Assembly: GCA_963931865.1 (NCBI GenBank) | Contig: OZ007514.1 | Span: 3,836,084-3,900,083 of the forward strand | Length of the DNA stretch: 64,000 nt | Source of the DNA: Axinella damicornis | Taxonomy: Eukaryota > Porifera > Demospongiae > Axinellida > Axinellidae | Direction of reading: 5' to 3' | Shown here: in pieces, positions 1-11,900 of the stretch | Position numbering within the stretch: position 1 is the first letter of the stretch | How the letters are laid out: every line of letters starts with the position of its first letter | Notes under the pieces: generated by a model | Database searches by the model: none | Told to the model about the DNA's origin: nothing | What the model saw: only the letters and a program-made list of their open reading frames with translations | Made by a program: the position numbers and the translations under genes

Positions 1-570
1 GGAGCGCCTTGCCACCTGAGGGCATAGGGGAGCACGATCGAGAGCTGTTGTAACACATGCCACTCACTTACTATGTTAACTGTACGGAGCACGTTCATTA
101 TTCGCTTGAATGTACAAACATAATCGAACGTCTGCGGAGCTGGTGGAATTCCACCGCGATAAACAGTGGAAACAGGCCCTTTTCTCCTCCCCATCTCGGG
201 CCTGGGAACGAGGCTAGGGGTTACCCACCAGGAGAACGTCTTGGACCATGACTGTGCCAGTAATGTGTAGGTGCCCCCAGGATAGGTTCCACTTGGGGGC
301 AGTGTGAAATATAGTGCAGCAGTACTTCCTGGCTGATGGGTGACGTCTTGCTAGTGATGGTGGGAAGTGTGTGCAGGACATTATTAAAGGGATCACCCAA
401 ACCAAGCAGAACAGACTGGGAATTAGTTTACAAATTCCAAATATTTCAAACTCCCTAAATTATGAATGGGATGGAATTGAGCGTTGGTGATGGCATTTCT
501 CCTTGTTTCTTTGTGTTTCAAGAGGTGAAGTATGACAGGCAATCACTAAATCCTTTTTGGAGTTTGTATT
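1..570. other. No gene seen; one half-hairpin repeat
   Basis: Only CCTGGGAACGAGGCTA at 201-216, the right half of the common hairpin repeat, is recognised. Open frames here are short and unsupported. Confidence 0.5.
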
Positions 571-855
571 CTATAGATGTACTAGAGATTACTGAAGGTT
601 ATCAGTCTACTAGAGATTGAGATTACAAGGGATTACTAGAGTTTACTATAAATCAGTAGAACATAACTAGAGACTAGTAGAGATTACTAGAGATTACTAG
701 GGAGTACTAGGGATTACTAGAGATTACAAGAGTTTGCTCGAGAGTACTAGAAACTACCAGAAATTAGTGGAACAACTAGAGACTAGTAGAGATTACTAGA
801 GATTACTATAGAATACTAGAGATTACTGGGGAGTACTAGGGATTACTAGAGTTTT
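571..855 (+). repeat. TACTAGAGAT minisatellite, copy 1
   Basis: A degenerate array built on GATTACTAGA and close variants. The same array precedes the fused DHAD pseudo-exon at 21745, so array and pseudo-exon were duplicated together. Confidence 0.85.
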
Positions 856-928
856 CTAGGAATTAGTCGATTGATCATACATGGATGTGTGAGCAATTTT
901 TTACTGGAGCATTGTCTAATTGCTGCAA

Positions 929-1062
929 GGATTTGAGAATGCTATAACGGTGGTGTGTGCTCTGGGAGGCTCCATGATCGTGATGTCCCTCTGTGCTTAG
1001 AGGAAGTCAACATGACTGGAGACAGGGTTCCTCTCACAGTCAGCCTCAAACCACATGGCAAG
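929..1062 (+). pseudogene. Dihydroxy-acid dehydratase exon remnant (unit 0)
   Basis: It matches DHAD exons 47816-47898 and 49475-49559 fused together without the intron. GCTCTGGGAGGCTCC (Ala-Leu-Gly-Gly-Ser) is kept, then the sequence jumps to the equivalent of GATGTCCCTCTG. The match ends with CTCAAACCACATGGCAAG before GTGAGG. It is frameshifted and isolated, with no other DHAD exon upstream in the window. The same fused structure appears at 21745-21854, so the fusion predates one duplication. Confidence 0.8.
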
Positions 1063-2320
1063 GTGAGGGAGGGTGGGAGACTCACTCTTCTCTGTTCAGC
1101 TGCCACTGCCCTTACTCCAGTATCGACCTACTCCCTACTAGCATCATTCCCAGGCCACATGGGAGTGGGAAATGTGAACTGGTATCTACGTATAAGATAG
1201 AGCAGTTACATGAGGGCTTTAACCAACATTAGTGCTACTCACGTGACCCTCAACGAATCAGACGCCTCAGAATCGATCACATGACGGAGCATTAAATCAC
1301 TTAATGCACACTTTAGTGTGCATTATCTAGATAATGCACACTTTTCAATGAACAAAGTCTGTCTCGGGTCAGTGAGTTGCACTAAGTAGTTTAGATACCA
1401 GTTTGCAGTGCATTACGGACTTATAGTGCACTCGGGCAATCTGGTTAACGGTCTCCCGCGGATAATGCACTCGCCTTCAGCTCGTGCATTATCTTGCCCT
1501 CGACCGTTAACTAGATAGCCCTTGTGCACTAAAACCCGTAATGCACGGCAAAGTGGTATCTAAATATTACTAAGGGAACCGAGGGCAGTGTTATTTGGTT
1601 GGGGGTGCAGCCCAAGACCAATTAACACTCCCCGAGTGTTCCAAGGGTGTTTGTGGGTTAAAGTCCAAATGGGAGGGCTCTATCTTACTTTTCCATAGCA
1701 ACGAATTGAATGGTGAATATTGTATGAGGGATTAGTGAACCCAACGATACGGCTTCTGTTGCTAGGATGCCACTGGTGTTTTTGCACATACATGCTACAT
1801 GAACCAGACATCAGGACAAGGAATGAACTACTCAGGCAAGCAGCTAAGTCCTGCTGTAGCCTCTGCACAGTGAACAGACCTTTGCTGTACTTTCACCTGA
1901 CAATCATAGCGCTTGGAAGCCATTAAACATTCACTAACAACATGCAACGGAACTATTTGCTCAAGCATGAGCAGTAGATACCAGACAACTTTTCCCTCCT
2001 CCCACTTGAATGAGGGTAATCCCCTACCTGAGCAAGTTGATTAATAATTAATTATAGCCTCCTATTGAAGTCTCCACCCCCTACCAGAGCATGTTACTGT
2101 AAGTTCCCCGTACTCAAGTGCTAAACCTTCGTGGAGTTTACATGGCACATAAATACTGGCATGACAGATTTCTCCACACATTGCTGGTACCCTCTGTGTA
2201 TGTCATTTGACATGGTCAGCGATGTCCCTTCCAGTTTGCCTCCAAATTCAGAGGCAGAACCGAGTCTGGGAATGAGGCTAGTTTAGTGTACATGTAGTTG
2301 TAAACTATCCTGGTCCTTTG
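1063..2320. other. No gene; flank of DHAD remnant with a 340-bp repeat
   Basis: It holds the repeat at 1230-1570 and sequence related to 21870-21990 just after the pseudo-exon. Nothing else recognised. Confidence 0.5.
1230..1570. mobile_element. 340-bp repeat with nested inverted repeats, copy 1
   Basis: It contains TAGATACCAGTTTGC at 1392 and the matching GGCAAAGTGGTATCTA near 1562, so an inner 170-bp foldback has terminal inverted repeats. Between them are GATAATGCACTC and GTGCATTATC palindromes. A second copy is at 7342-7681. It looks non-autonomous; no protein. Confidence 0.65.
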
Positions 2321-3689
2321 TAGCCTCGTTCCCAGGCCTTCTCACCAGTCACAAACGGTAGATACCAGGCCATTTTTCCCTCCTCCCCCGCGTTAGTACT
2401 GCAAGAGATGGGGTGAGAAGGCCTGGGGGCTTCGCCATTCAGTTATGCATGTAATGGCGCTTGTAATGTGCCCAGTCTACAAATGCACTTTGCCCTTTGG
2501 TTGTTTTAGCAACCACTTGAAGTACTTGATAAGGTGTGGCCTATAATGAGAGCAGCTGATAATATAAGCATACCACAGGATCTCTGACACAGCTGCAATA
2601 ACATACTGAGGCTTGCAACAATGGCAGCAGTGTGGGAGAGGGTGGGTGGGTTGACATGAATTGAGTACCCCTCAGTCTACAACTCCTGGTGAAGGTGCTG
2701 AAACACACACAATGAGGACACTAGTTATAGATATAGCATGGCAGTCGGTGCTGTGTGGCTTATACCGGGGCATGTTTTGTGCCGAACATTTTGGAAACCC
2801 TTTCCTACCAATTGTGGCACATTTTGACATGCCAATTTTGGAATGAAACCAAAATTAGCACTTGCGTTCTATGCATGAGGTGACTGATGTGCTATTTCTA
2901 CCAAAAATGGACAAAATTAATTGGTACCGGTATTGGAAACAGACTTGAAAGAGAGCATTGCACTAGGTATGTGACTGAGATATGAGGCTGGGGATTATGC
3001 CATTGTGGTCAGCATAAAGAGCTTTCAAATGATGTCCTTAAAATGGTTTTTAATGTCGGTCACAATTTTGTCAAAAATTGCAGTCGGCCAAAGGCTATAA
3101 TCCATGGGTTTTTCGTGATTTTGGTTCAAAATTCAACCAACAGCAAAACGGATATCATTGGAATGCCCAATTCATGCTGATCGCAATGGTGCAAATCCCA
3201 GCTTCATATCTCCTTCCTAGCCCACGATACCTAGCATATTAGTCTGCTATAGCTGTGCGCCTGTAGCATCGTTCCCAGGCCTTGCACACCACCAGGTTTT
3301 GATCACTTACAGTATTTTTGCATACTGTAAGCCATCAAAAGCTGGAGGTGTAGAAGGCCCGGGGACGAGGCCCCAGGACGCCCTCCACAACAAGTGGCAG
3401 TGTACATGCAGCAAACAAGACAAGACATGATCCTTGCTGGCTTCACTGTGTATTCTTGGTGTGCTGTCACTCACCAGGAGTGCTGTTTCTGCCAATTTTG
3501 TTTCATTGTTCCATTTTTGGCATATCAGTCACCCTACCGAATATGAGCGCTGTTTCTGCCAATTTTGGCTTAATTGATATGTCATAAATGGGTAGAAAAT
3601 GGTTCCAAAATTAATGTGCCAGTTTTGGCATGTGAACACAGTACCTGCTTATACAATATCGAACCAGAGGGGCACAGCCCTGAGGGTGA

Positions 3690-4430
3690 GGGCTGTATCA
3701 GTTATACAGTACTCAACTGCCATGCTATATCATAGACTCGGTAGAGTCTATATGTAGGGATACGACGTACACGCAATATATGCTAATACAAAAAAATCTC
3801 TCCAAATCTCAGAAACGGTACACTTATAAGCCTTTATAACCACATACCGTTCATCTTCGGGTGTTTTCATGACCAACAAGACTCCTCGCATCGCGAAAAA
3901 CCGTCGCGAAAGTACCACACCAGGTACTCGCAAAACGAGCAAATTGTTTTTCTTTCTTCTTCTTCTTCTTCTTTCTTCTTCTTTCTTCTTTCAGACGGGC
4001 TAGCTCAACGTCGCCTCAATCCCTCATGATGGTTTTCGCACGAAACAGCAGCATTTTACACCGAGCAGTGCACCAGCCCATCGCTTTTTGGCAACCTCCA
4101 AGTCTTCACCTGGCGGCTACAGCTGCCCACTCAATAACTATGGCTTCATTTGTCACGCCATTTTCATGTTTGTACGCATGCGCACTTAAACAATCACTTA
4201 GCAACGATACGTAATTATTATTCAAGATCGCTGAATTAGAAGTGCCTTGCGCTGTTGTGCTACTGTAGCTAGACTGAGGTAAATTCTCTGTGCTATATAT
4301 GTTACTAGACTGTGTTCTGTGAGAGGGGTGAATGCCTATCTAAAGACTCAACAATGTGTCGCTACTACTATCTGGTATAGCTATTTTAGCTACACTATAC
4401 TTAGTCTTAGCCATAGTATGGTCTTCAGCT
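3690..4430. repeat. Interspersed repeat with (CTT)n core, copy 1
   Basis: It begins near a GTAGAGTCTATATGTAGGG stretch, has (TTC)n at 3947-3992 and a CGCATGCGCA motif near 4177. It matches 59720-60240. A more distant relative with (CTTT)n is at 25020-25500. No coding sequence recognised. Confidence 0.6.
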
Positions 4431-4561
4431 CGGGGAGCACTGGCTTAGTATCCATCCAGAAAAGGGTTGGCTTTTGAGATGCTTGGGTCTGATTCTTGCT
4501 GGCAGTGTAAATGCCAGAGTCCAGTATGCATGCGCCTGCTGCTAAAAAAAATAACATAAAC

Positions 4562-4830
4562 AAGTAATAAAAAACATTTAAAATGTAACAGGATGTAGGG
4601 ATACCAGAACCGCAAAAAGTAAGGAAACAAGGTAGGGATGATCACACAAAACAGTGAAGTATACAATCCCCCTACATATCTTTTTTCATTATACACGTAT
4701 TATGGAAAAAGATCTCTGTAGGGGGTTGTATACTTCACTGTTTTGTGTGATCATCCCTACCTTGTTTCCTTACTTTTTGCGGTTCTGGTATCCCTACATC
4801 CTGTTACATTTTAAATGTTTTTTATTACTT
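4562..4830. mobile_element. Foldback element with 115-base arms
   Basis: The arm AAGTAATAAAAAACATTTAA and on is repeated inverted up to 4830, with a roughly 30-base loop near 4690-4715. A related palindrome lies at 61670-61922. A palindromic non-autonomous element fits best. Confidence 0.75.
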
Positions 4831-5388
4831 TGTATTCTATATCCCCCAAGGGTGTGGGCATATGCACATCGCTATAGCAACACTAGCTGCATCTGTCAAC
4901 ACACGTCCTAGCGCTTCATGATGACCAACTCCACTGGTGTGTTTCATGTCCCGAGGCAGTGCTATACAGTCCCTCCTAGCAGGTGCTGTAGAGATTTATA
5001 ACCTTAGCAAGAGGTTGACATTGGAATATTATAATTATGCTCTCTTCTCTCTCACACACACACACGTACTATCCAATGTATCCATGCTAGGCTTGAGCTG
5101 TCATTGTCTACTAATTGTAGATCATCTACTGTGTGGCAGCCCAAGGGGAAGATTGATCAACTCCCTCTTTCCATGTGTCCTTCCCTCTCACTCTCTCTCC
5201 CCTTCCTCTGCTCTTTAGCTCCCACTTACACATTACTTCCCCCTCCCTCCACCCCTTAATTCTCCCACCTCTGCTTTCCCTTCCTCTAATCCTCTTCCTC
5301 CCCCTCCTCTCCTCCTCCTCCCTTCAACTACTGACCACCTTCCTTACCTCCCACTCCACTGGATACCTGACCTTGAGAATCAGGAATG

Positions 5389-5419
<31 letters not shown>

Positions 5420-5680
5420 CCGCAACTTGGGTGGTAGGCTCTCTCAAGGTTGGGTGCTATTTCGCGAGACTACGGTATATTATTCCAATGTTCTGAAGAG
5501 GAACACACAATGGTGGTTCTGTTTGTCATGGAGACAGATTCAAAAGGTATGTTGTCACCCACTGAACCATGGTGGATCATTCCTGCTTAATTAGTTTTAC
5601 AAATTGTTTGTGTACTAAATGAATGTGCCTAAGAAGTCAACCAGATGAGTGAAGTTCCCACTACTCAATTTGAGCAAAGT

Positions 5681-5682
<2 letters not shown>
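4831..5682. other. No gene; pyrimidine tract and (CA)n
   Basis: CT-rich stretch at 5165-5340 and (CA)n at 5389-5415. The flanks match 55520-56290. Confidence 0.55.

Positions 5683-5718
<36 letters not shown>
5683..5718 (+). repeat. Poly-C tract, 36 bases
   Basis: Uninterrupted C. The equivalent place in unit 2 (about 56312) has only a short CCCCC run, so the tract expanded after duplication or is an assembly estimate. Confidence 0.9.
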
Positions 5719-6559
5719 TTCCACTCTGACTCTGAATATTGATAGTGCAAGTCCCTACTCCCACTGGAGTTGAATAATCAGTTTCTGACAGTCCTTGCCA
5801 GGGGGTTCCTCCCCCCTTGGTGAGTGCTTGCCATCTGTCACCAGCTAGTTGTGTAGCTTAGGATAGACACGTGGCTGGCAGCAGCTGCCTGTGTCATGAT
5901 CACACCACCTGCTCAACACTGGTACCTCGTCTGCCGCCGCTCACGTGCTGTGCTTCAAATGTACTCAGCTCTGCCTACCAAACTAAGGGATGTATGTATC
6001 AGGTGTTGGAAAGCACACCTGGTAGAATAGGCTCTGCCTTCTAGCTAGTGCAGTTGTGGTGAACTATCAGGGAACTCACTTCCCATATTCCCTCCCATCT
6101 CTGTCTGTTCTCCACTTCCCCATCTCCTCCATTCTCCTCCATTCCCCTCCCCTTCCCCCTCGCTCCTCTCCCTGCTCCTCCTCTCTCTTTCCCCTAATGC
6201 ATTCATTCCCCTAATGCATTCATGTGGACTGATACACAGGCACCGGTTTTGCCATTGAGGTTGATTGAACAACTGCAAAAGAATACAAACCTGTTGAAGA
6301 GGGTGTCGGGACTAGTGCAGATTTCTCAATCCACCGATGAAATCAAATGTGCATGCATGTACAATGTCATACTTGTGCAGACATTATCAGCTACTATACC
6401 AGTCTGGTGCAAATCTGGGCATTGTGAACCATTGGCAAGTGCATTCTGACAAATACATTTCCAAATTTTTGTGCTCTTGTATATACAGTCAAACCTCCGA
6501 TAGTGGATCCTCCAAGATAGGGACACAATATAATAAACCTCTCTACAAAGGACGCTTTT

Positions 6560-6905
6560 CAAGGTCCCAAATAATTGGTTAGTTTTTGGATTCTGTGGAC
6601 AGATTTAGTTAGTTACAGTTATTGTTGTGCTCCTTTAGAAGCTTTTAGTTATAGTTTTAGTTAGTTAACTAAAATGGAAAAAGGCTAACTAAAAGGGTTT
6701 TAGTTTTAGTTAACTAAAAGAAAACTAGTGAAATTCACTGTTTTCATTTTAGTTTTAGTTGTTTGAGCGAACCAAACATTATAGTTAGTTTAGTTTAGTT
6801 CTGGATTTTCAGTATTGATTTAGTTAGTTATAGTTTTGATTAACTAGAAGTCAAAACCCCATACTAAAAGGGTATTTAGTTATTGTTATAGTTAACTAAA
6901 ACAAC
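6560..6905. repeat. AT-rich TTTAGTTAGT degenerate repeat
   Basis: Dense TAGTTAGTT and its complement AACTAACTA across about 345 bases, giving many short inverted repeats. No frame is convincing. Confidence 0.75.
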
Positions 6906-7068
6906 ACTACATGATGATGGGATGTGCCATTATAATCCCCTGGTGGTCCCACTCTTAGAGCAAGGGTGCACATGTGTATCATAGAGGTGTGCACAAAGTC
7001 AGGCACTCGATGACATTGTGCATGTCACGGTTGCCAACGTGTCCACAGTAACTCAGGACTGGTGGTAT

Positions 7069-7114
7069 TAGCCTCATTCCCAGGCGACCAAGCACCTAGC
7101 TGGGAATGAGGCTA
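7069..7114. repeat. Short TAGCCTC hairpin repeat
   Basis: TAGCCTCATTCCCAGG pairs with CTGGGAATGAGGCTA around a 15-base loop. The smallest member of the hairpin family in this window. Confidence 0.75.
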
Positions 7115-7341
7115 CGGTGGTATAGTATAGCTGTGTTCATGCATGATGCATAATATGGCTTAGGCTTCAGGTGCTTGGTATTTGTATGTTATCATCAACT
7201 GGGATCCATCCACCACTTCATCTTCTCCATATGCCCCTTTGGTGTGTCTACAGTGTGGAAATGCCACTAGATGTGGCACCACCATTCAAGGTAAGCCTTA
7301 CTTCAAACGTTAATTTAGGTATGCAGTGCATTATCTGTACT

Positions 7342-7681
7342 TAGTGTTACTCACGTGACCCTCAACGAATCAGACGCCTCAGAATCGATCACATGACGGA
7401 GCATTAAGTAGCTTAATGCACACTTTAGTGTGCACTATCTAGATAGTGCACACTTTTCAAAGATCAAAGGCTGTCTCGGGTCGGTGAGTTGCACTAAGTA
7501 GTTTAGATACCAGTTTGCAGTGCATTACGGGCTTTAGTGCACTCGGGCAATCTAGTTAACGGTCTCGGGCGGATAATGCACTCGCCTTCGGCTCGTGCAT
7601 TATCTCGCCCTCAACCGTTAACTAGATTGCCCTCGTGCACTAAAACCCGTAATGCATTGCAAAGTGGTATCTAAATATTAC
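7342..7681. mobile_element. 340-bp repeat with nested inverted repeats, copy 2
   Basis: Nearly the same as 1230-1570 over its whole length, including the outer CTCACGTGACCCTCAACG block and the inner TAGATACCA inverted repeat. Confidence 0.65.
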
Positions 7682-7689
7682 ACAGTACA

Positions 7690-8627
7690 CACCCTATAGG
7701 GAGCCCTTATAATATAGCCCATGCAGTTCCCAGACCATTGCACCAATATTTGATTGCTTGCAGCACTGTGGCTTGCAGTTGTATATGCCCCCATCAACTG
7801 TATTTGCATACTGCAAAATTTAATACTATAGTGGTGGTGGGAATGGCCTGCACGAGGCTAGACCCCTTATGAGTCTGGAACAATTATTGGGAGGTTCAAT
7901 ACTTTGCGTGCTTTTCTGAGAGCAATCGTATCTGCATCAGCTGAACGTTCCTGCATGCTCAGGAATCCTTGGAGTACATTTCTCACTGACAAGGAGCATG
8001 CACAGTGGTAACAGCAGCTGCGATTGCACACCAAATCAATGGTCTCAACGTGGATGCAGTTGCTGGACAGAGACACACAATAACTGACTAACTTTGAAGT
8101 AGTGGTTGTCAAAAAATCTCATCAAAGAACATCAAAAGACAATTCAGATAATAATCATTGAATGTGCAGTGGAATAAGGAAAAAGAAGTGCGGGAAGAAA
8201 GTATGCATATAATTAATTATAGTAGCTAACATGTTGCTGATGTACATCCAGTGTATGTAGTTTGTAGGCTCTGTCTATGGGTTGAGCTTGTTCAGCAGCA
8301 ATTTCCCTCATCAAGGAGTTACGGTGGGCCTGGGAAGATATAAAACAAGGCACACATGAACACTACTAAAACGGTAGCCTCATACCGAGGCTCGTTCTCA
8401 CAGGCTCTTTCCTCCAGCCCAGCGCACATTAACAGGGACTGGGGCCAGGCACGAGGCTACTAAAACACTATATTCTAGTATACTTGTGTGCGTTCAGCAA
8501 GTACATTCAAAATAGAGGTTGCGTTTTACGTTGGCAGTTTGGAAGGACACAAATCTAATTGCTTTTAACCTACTCTGACAGCCCATCATTATAAACAGCT
8601 GAAATCTAGAAACTGAAGCCTACATAA
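7690..8627. other. No clear gene; possible alternative 3' exon
   Basis: It contains a hairpin repeat at 8375-8459. On the minus strand a CTTCCCAG acceptor before 8330 could end the unit 1 Roc-death gene with a few other residues. Otherwise nothing recognised. Confidence 0.4.
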
Positions 8628-8935
8628 TTATAAATACTGGCAAGAATGAAAACACTTACAAAACTTCTGCCTCAGCGTTTGAGCCACATCAGGATGGCCA
8701 ACAAACTCCACTGCTTGAGCTAGCTCCTGCCAGGTCGGGGGAGGGCTGACCCTTGGTAGCCATCTCTCAGTTAGCATGGACATTAGGCACTTCTGTGGGT
8801 CGCCGCGGTGAAGTTCATCAATGGCACTCAGCTGGGCAGCAGGGATCTCTAGGTAGGTACCGATAGCTCGCCATTTGTCTGGAACAGTGTGGTACAAGTG
8901 CTGCAGAAGTTGTTTCTGACTTGGTTTGCATCCAC
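8628..8935 (-). CDS. Roc-death gene 1, exon 7: C-terminal death domain
   Basis: It begins after a pyrimidine-rich TTTCTCAG acceptor (phase 1). The death domain has WRAIGTYLEI, CLMSMLTERWL and TWQELAQAV in order. As read, the stop is at 8628-8630. A GTAAGT donor directly after 8660 and a CTTCCCAG acceptor near 8330 could replace the last 11 codons with a three-codon end resembling the unit 2 C-terminus. Confidence 0.75.
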
Positions 8936-11900
8936 CTGAGAAAGGAGGAGGATAATTATCCACCATGTAAATCTGCCCACAGCTCTGCTGAAACTAAAGA
9001 CTATGCATGTGGCACAATATGCACCATACGTACTCTGCTGGTGTAAGTTAGCCTACCCAGGGAAAGGTGAGGTCCACTTGTTGCAACTGTATCTGCTCTT
9101 CGGTCCACTGTCGAAGTATCCTGAACAGAGAAGTGTCATTCATATGAAAATTACTTTCAAAACGTAATAACGAACGATAATTTTAGCCAGAATGTAAAGT
9201 TACTCAACAGAATTGATGCAATATGACTGCTGCTGCATGCATTACCCACCACCCACATGGCACAACCTACCTCACAGAACCACACTAGGCAGTCGTCAGG
9301 GAGGTCAAATCGCTTCTTGGTGATGGGACACTTCAGCGTACAAGGTTTTTCATCAAGCATCGTCACTGTGGCGGGATGGGGTGACTGGTTGGCATCTACC
9401 TCCTCCTCTGGACAGAAGAAGCCGAAGGAATGGGCAGCCATTCGAGAACAGTGCAGGGTTTTACACACATCGCTTACACCACTACTGATACACCGGCGAA
9501 CCTCACTGCAGACGCTTGGAAGAGAAATCCTGCGTGCTGAAACTCTAGAGGAAGCACAAAGCTCGATGGATAGGAAACTGGGTAGCACTGTGAGCTGGAA
9601 GGAGTCGTATGGGCCAACAAAGAAGCAGATTTGATTTCGAAAGATTTTTTCCTGCTCCATCGCCCACTCTAGCTGTGACTTCATTTTGTTCTGGAGTAAG
9701 TAAACTGCCACTGCCCCAAACAGACCTTTAGGACAGTATCCACTCTCGAATGTGACCAGCAGAGGGGGAACACGAGAGACCGTTGTGTCGGAGGTTGTGG
9801 ATTGGCTGCCCTCAAAGTGTGCAAGGACACACGGGATGAAGTACTGAGAGGAAGCACCATCTTTCTTGAGCAATGCTACGATGTTGAGGTGCTGGAGGAG
9901 TGCAACTAATTTTGAGGGAGGAAGAAACTCGGTTGACCTGGCTAGCTTCTCAAACACATCAAGTGGGAAGATGCCTTTCCTTGCGAAGAGTTCACAAAGG
10001 GATGGGTTGGTACGGTCGAATGTAAAAGTGGCAACAAGGAGGTCAGTGATCATATCGAAGAGGTACCGAAGCTCTTTGATAACGTACTCTCGGAGTTCTT
10101 CTACATCATGGTAGTAGCGGATCACTCCAACATTCTCATGAAGGAATCGCAGAGCATCATTCATTTCGTCACGTGTGTCAATCCCACATTGCTGAGCTGC
10201 TTCGTAGCATTGGTCGTATTTAAGAACTGGTGCATTCGTACGCTGCAAGATATTGCTAAACATACGCCACGCGAAGGGAGTTTTCACTCTAAACTTGTCT
10301 CCTTGCGACCCAATACGCTCCACAGCAGCTCGGACGTGCTGCACATCCTCATCACCTTCGGACAAGTTGTTAACTGCAAGGATCAAGTGAGACTTCGAAG
10401 CAAACTGGACCATCCCCTCACGATAAGCTTCAGTTCTCTTAACTACTCCCTGGAGAGTGCTGTCTATGCGACGTAGTTGTTCATCTGACACAAGATCTTT
10501 GTGGGTGCCAACAAAGAAAACACTGGGGAAGATGTCAACCCTTTCACCGTCCACTATTCGGACTATGCTAGTGGAAGCAATAGTAGCCAGATTCTGAAGA
10601 AGAGTCTCTTGCATTGTGAGGCCAGACTCGTATGGTACAATGGACTCACCACTCGAGCTGATGTACTCCACCTTGTACCTGCTGTTGAGGTCCAGATCAA
10701 GACGGAACACAAGGAAGAAGAGAGAAGGACCACAGACAAGAATTGGAAGCAGCTCCTGAAACTCTGGCTGCCCTCCTGTATCCATGAGGTACAGCGTCCA
10801 ATGCCCTGCATCCAGATTCTTCCGTTTGGACCATTTCTCCTGAAAAGCATCTCTGAACACTTCAAGTGGAGGTTTTGTACCCTGCTCATCTGGTAGTTGT
10901 GGTTCTGCTGAAGACTGCAGATTGGGTGAAGAGGAAGCAGCCAGTTGGAGATGCTCACTAGGTGGTTGTGTATCAACTGGAGCATCAGCAGACAGCTCAA
11001 TCGCATCGTCAGGTGCAGTCTTGGACATGTCATGCATTAGCGACATAGCTTCATCGCCGAGGTCGTCCAGTTCACACCAGAACAGCCCAGACACATGCAC
11101 CGTAGACTTCCTGAGTTCTACATGCACAGCTCTTTCTGCCACTCCAGTACTAGCATGCGAAGACAGGCGCTTGTTAACGAGTCGTCGTAATAAGGATGTT
11201 TTCCCAGACCGTGGTAAGCCCATGAAAATGCAATGCATAGCTATTTGCTCAAGAGAACCTTTCTCCTTCATAGCTCGCTCACAGGCAGCAAGGTATCTCC
11301 TCTCTTCAGGTCCTAGCATGAAAAGACAGAAACCTTTCATTGCAGACTGCATTCGACTTTTCCAAAAGCATTCCAAAATCGACAAATGATGGACAAAGTT
11401 CAATCATGAGCACACAGTGCAGCACTGAACTCATTCAACACAATGTTAGTCACACTTGATGATATGTGCACATACGTAATAGGATGGTCTACTGTGGTAT
11501 TGGCAATTGTTAGCAAGAGCAACGCAGTCAGGAAGAGGCAAAACCGAGTTCCACTTCCTGACTGCATTGCGAGTGTTAATAGCCATTGCAGACAATCCCA
11601 TCACAGTTGATCCTGCATCTAGTAGTATTGTTATTGTTGAAGTAGTGCGCCCTTCCCCAAGAGCTGAACTCATAACTACTGAATTCGCATCATTTATTCA
11701 CTGCCTGGCAAGTATATTCATGAAGCAATCATGAAACCCATAATCATTTTTGTAGCGCAACATCCTATAGCAGTTCACATATACCCGTATATCTGGAAAT
11801 TTTCGTGTAGCAAAATTTTCGTGTTTTATTATTTCGTGTCATAATATTTTCGTGGATTGGGTTACCCACGAAAATTTTTTTACAGCAACTTCTCTGACAC

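Larger units (their letters stand above)
2321..6450 (+). repeat. Segmental duplication: 3' flank of DHAD, unit 0 copy
   Basis: Collinear with about 54107-57930. Matching blocks include 2590-2840 with 54480-54720, 3000-3390 with 54870-55270, 4845-5150 with 55520-55850 and 5860-6060 with 57225-57420. Differences include a repeat block at 3690-4830 present only here and an insertion at 56470-57225 only in unit 2. I see no gene in it. Confidence 0.8.

Noticed and set aside
11313..11403. Extension of the Roc frame upstream to a Met at 11403 (and 32527 in unit 2) as a gene start
   Set aside because: A strong acceptor at 11313 and exact phase match with the preceding death-domain exon make this intron read-through; unit 2 differs in this stretch.
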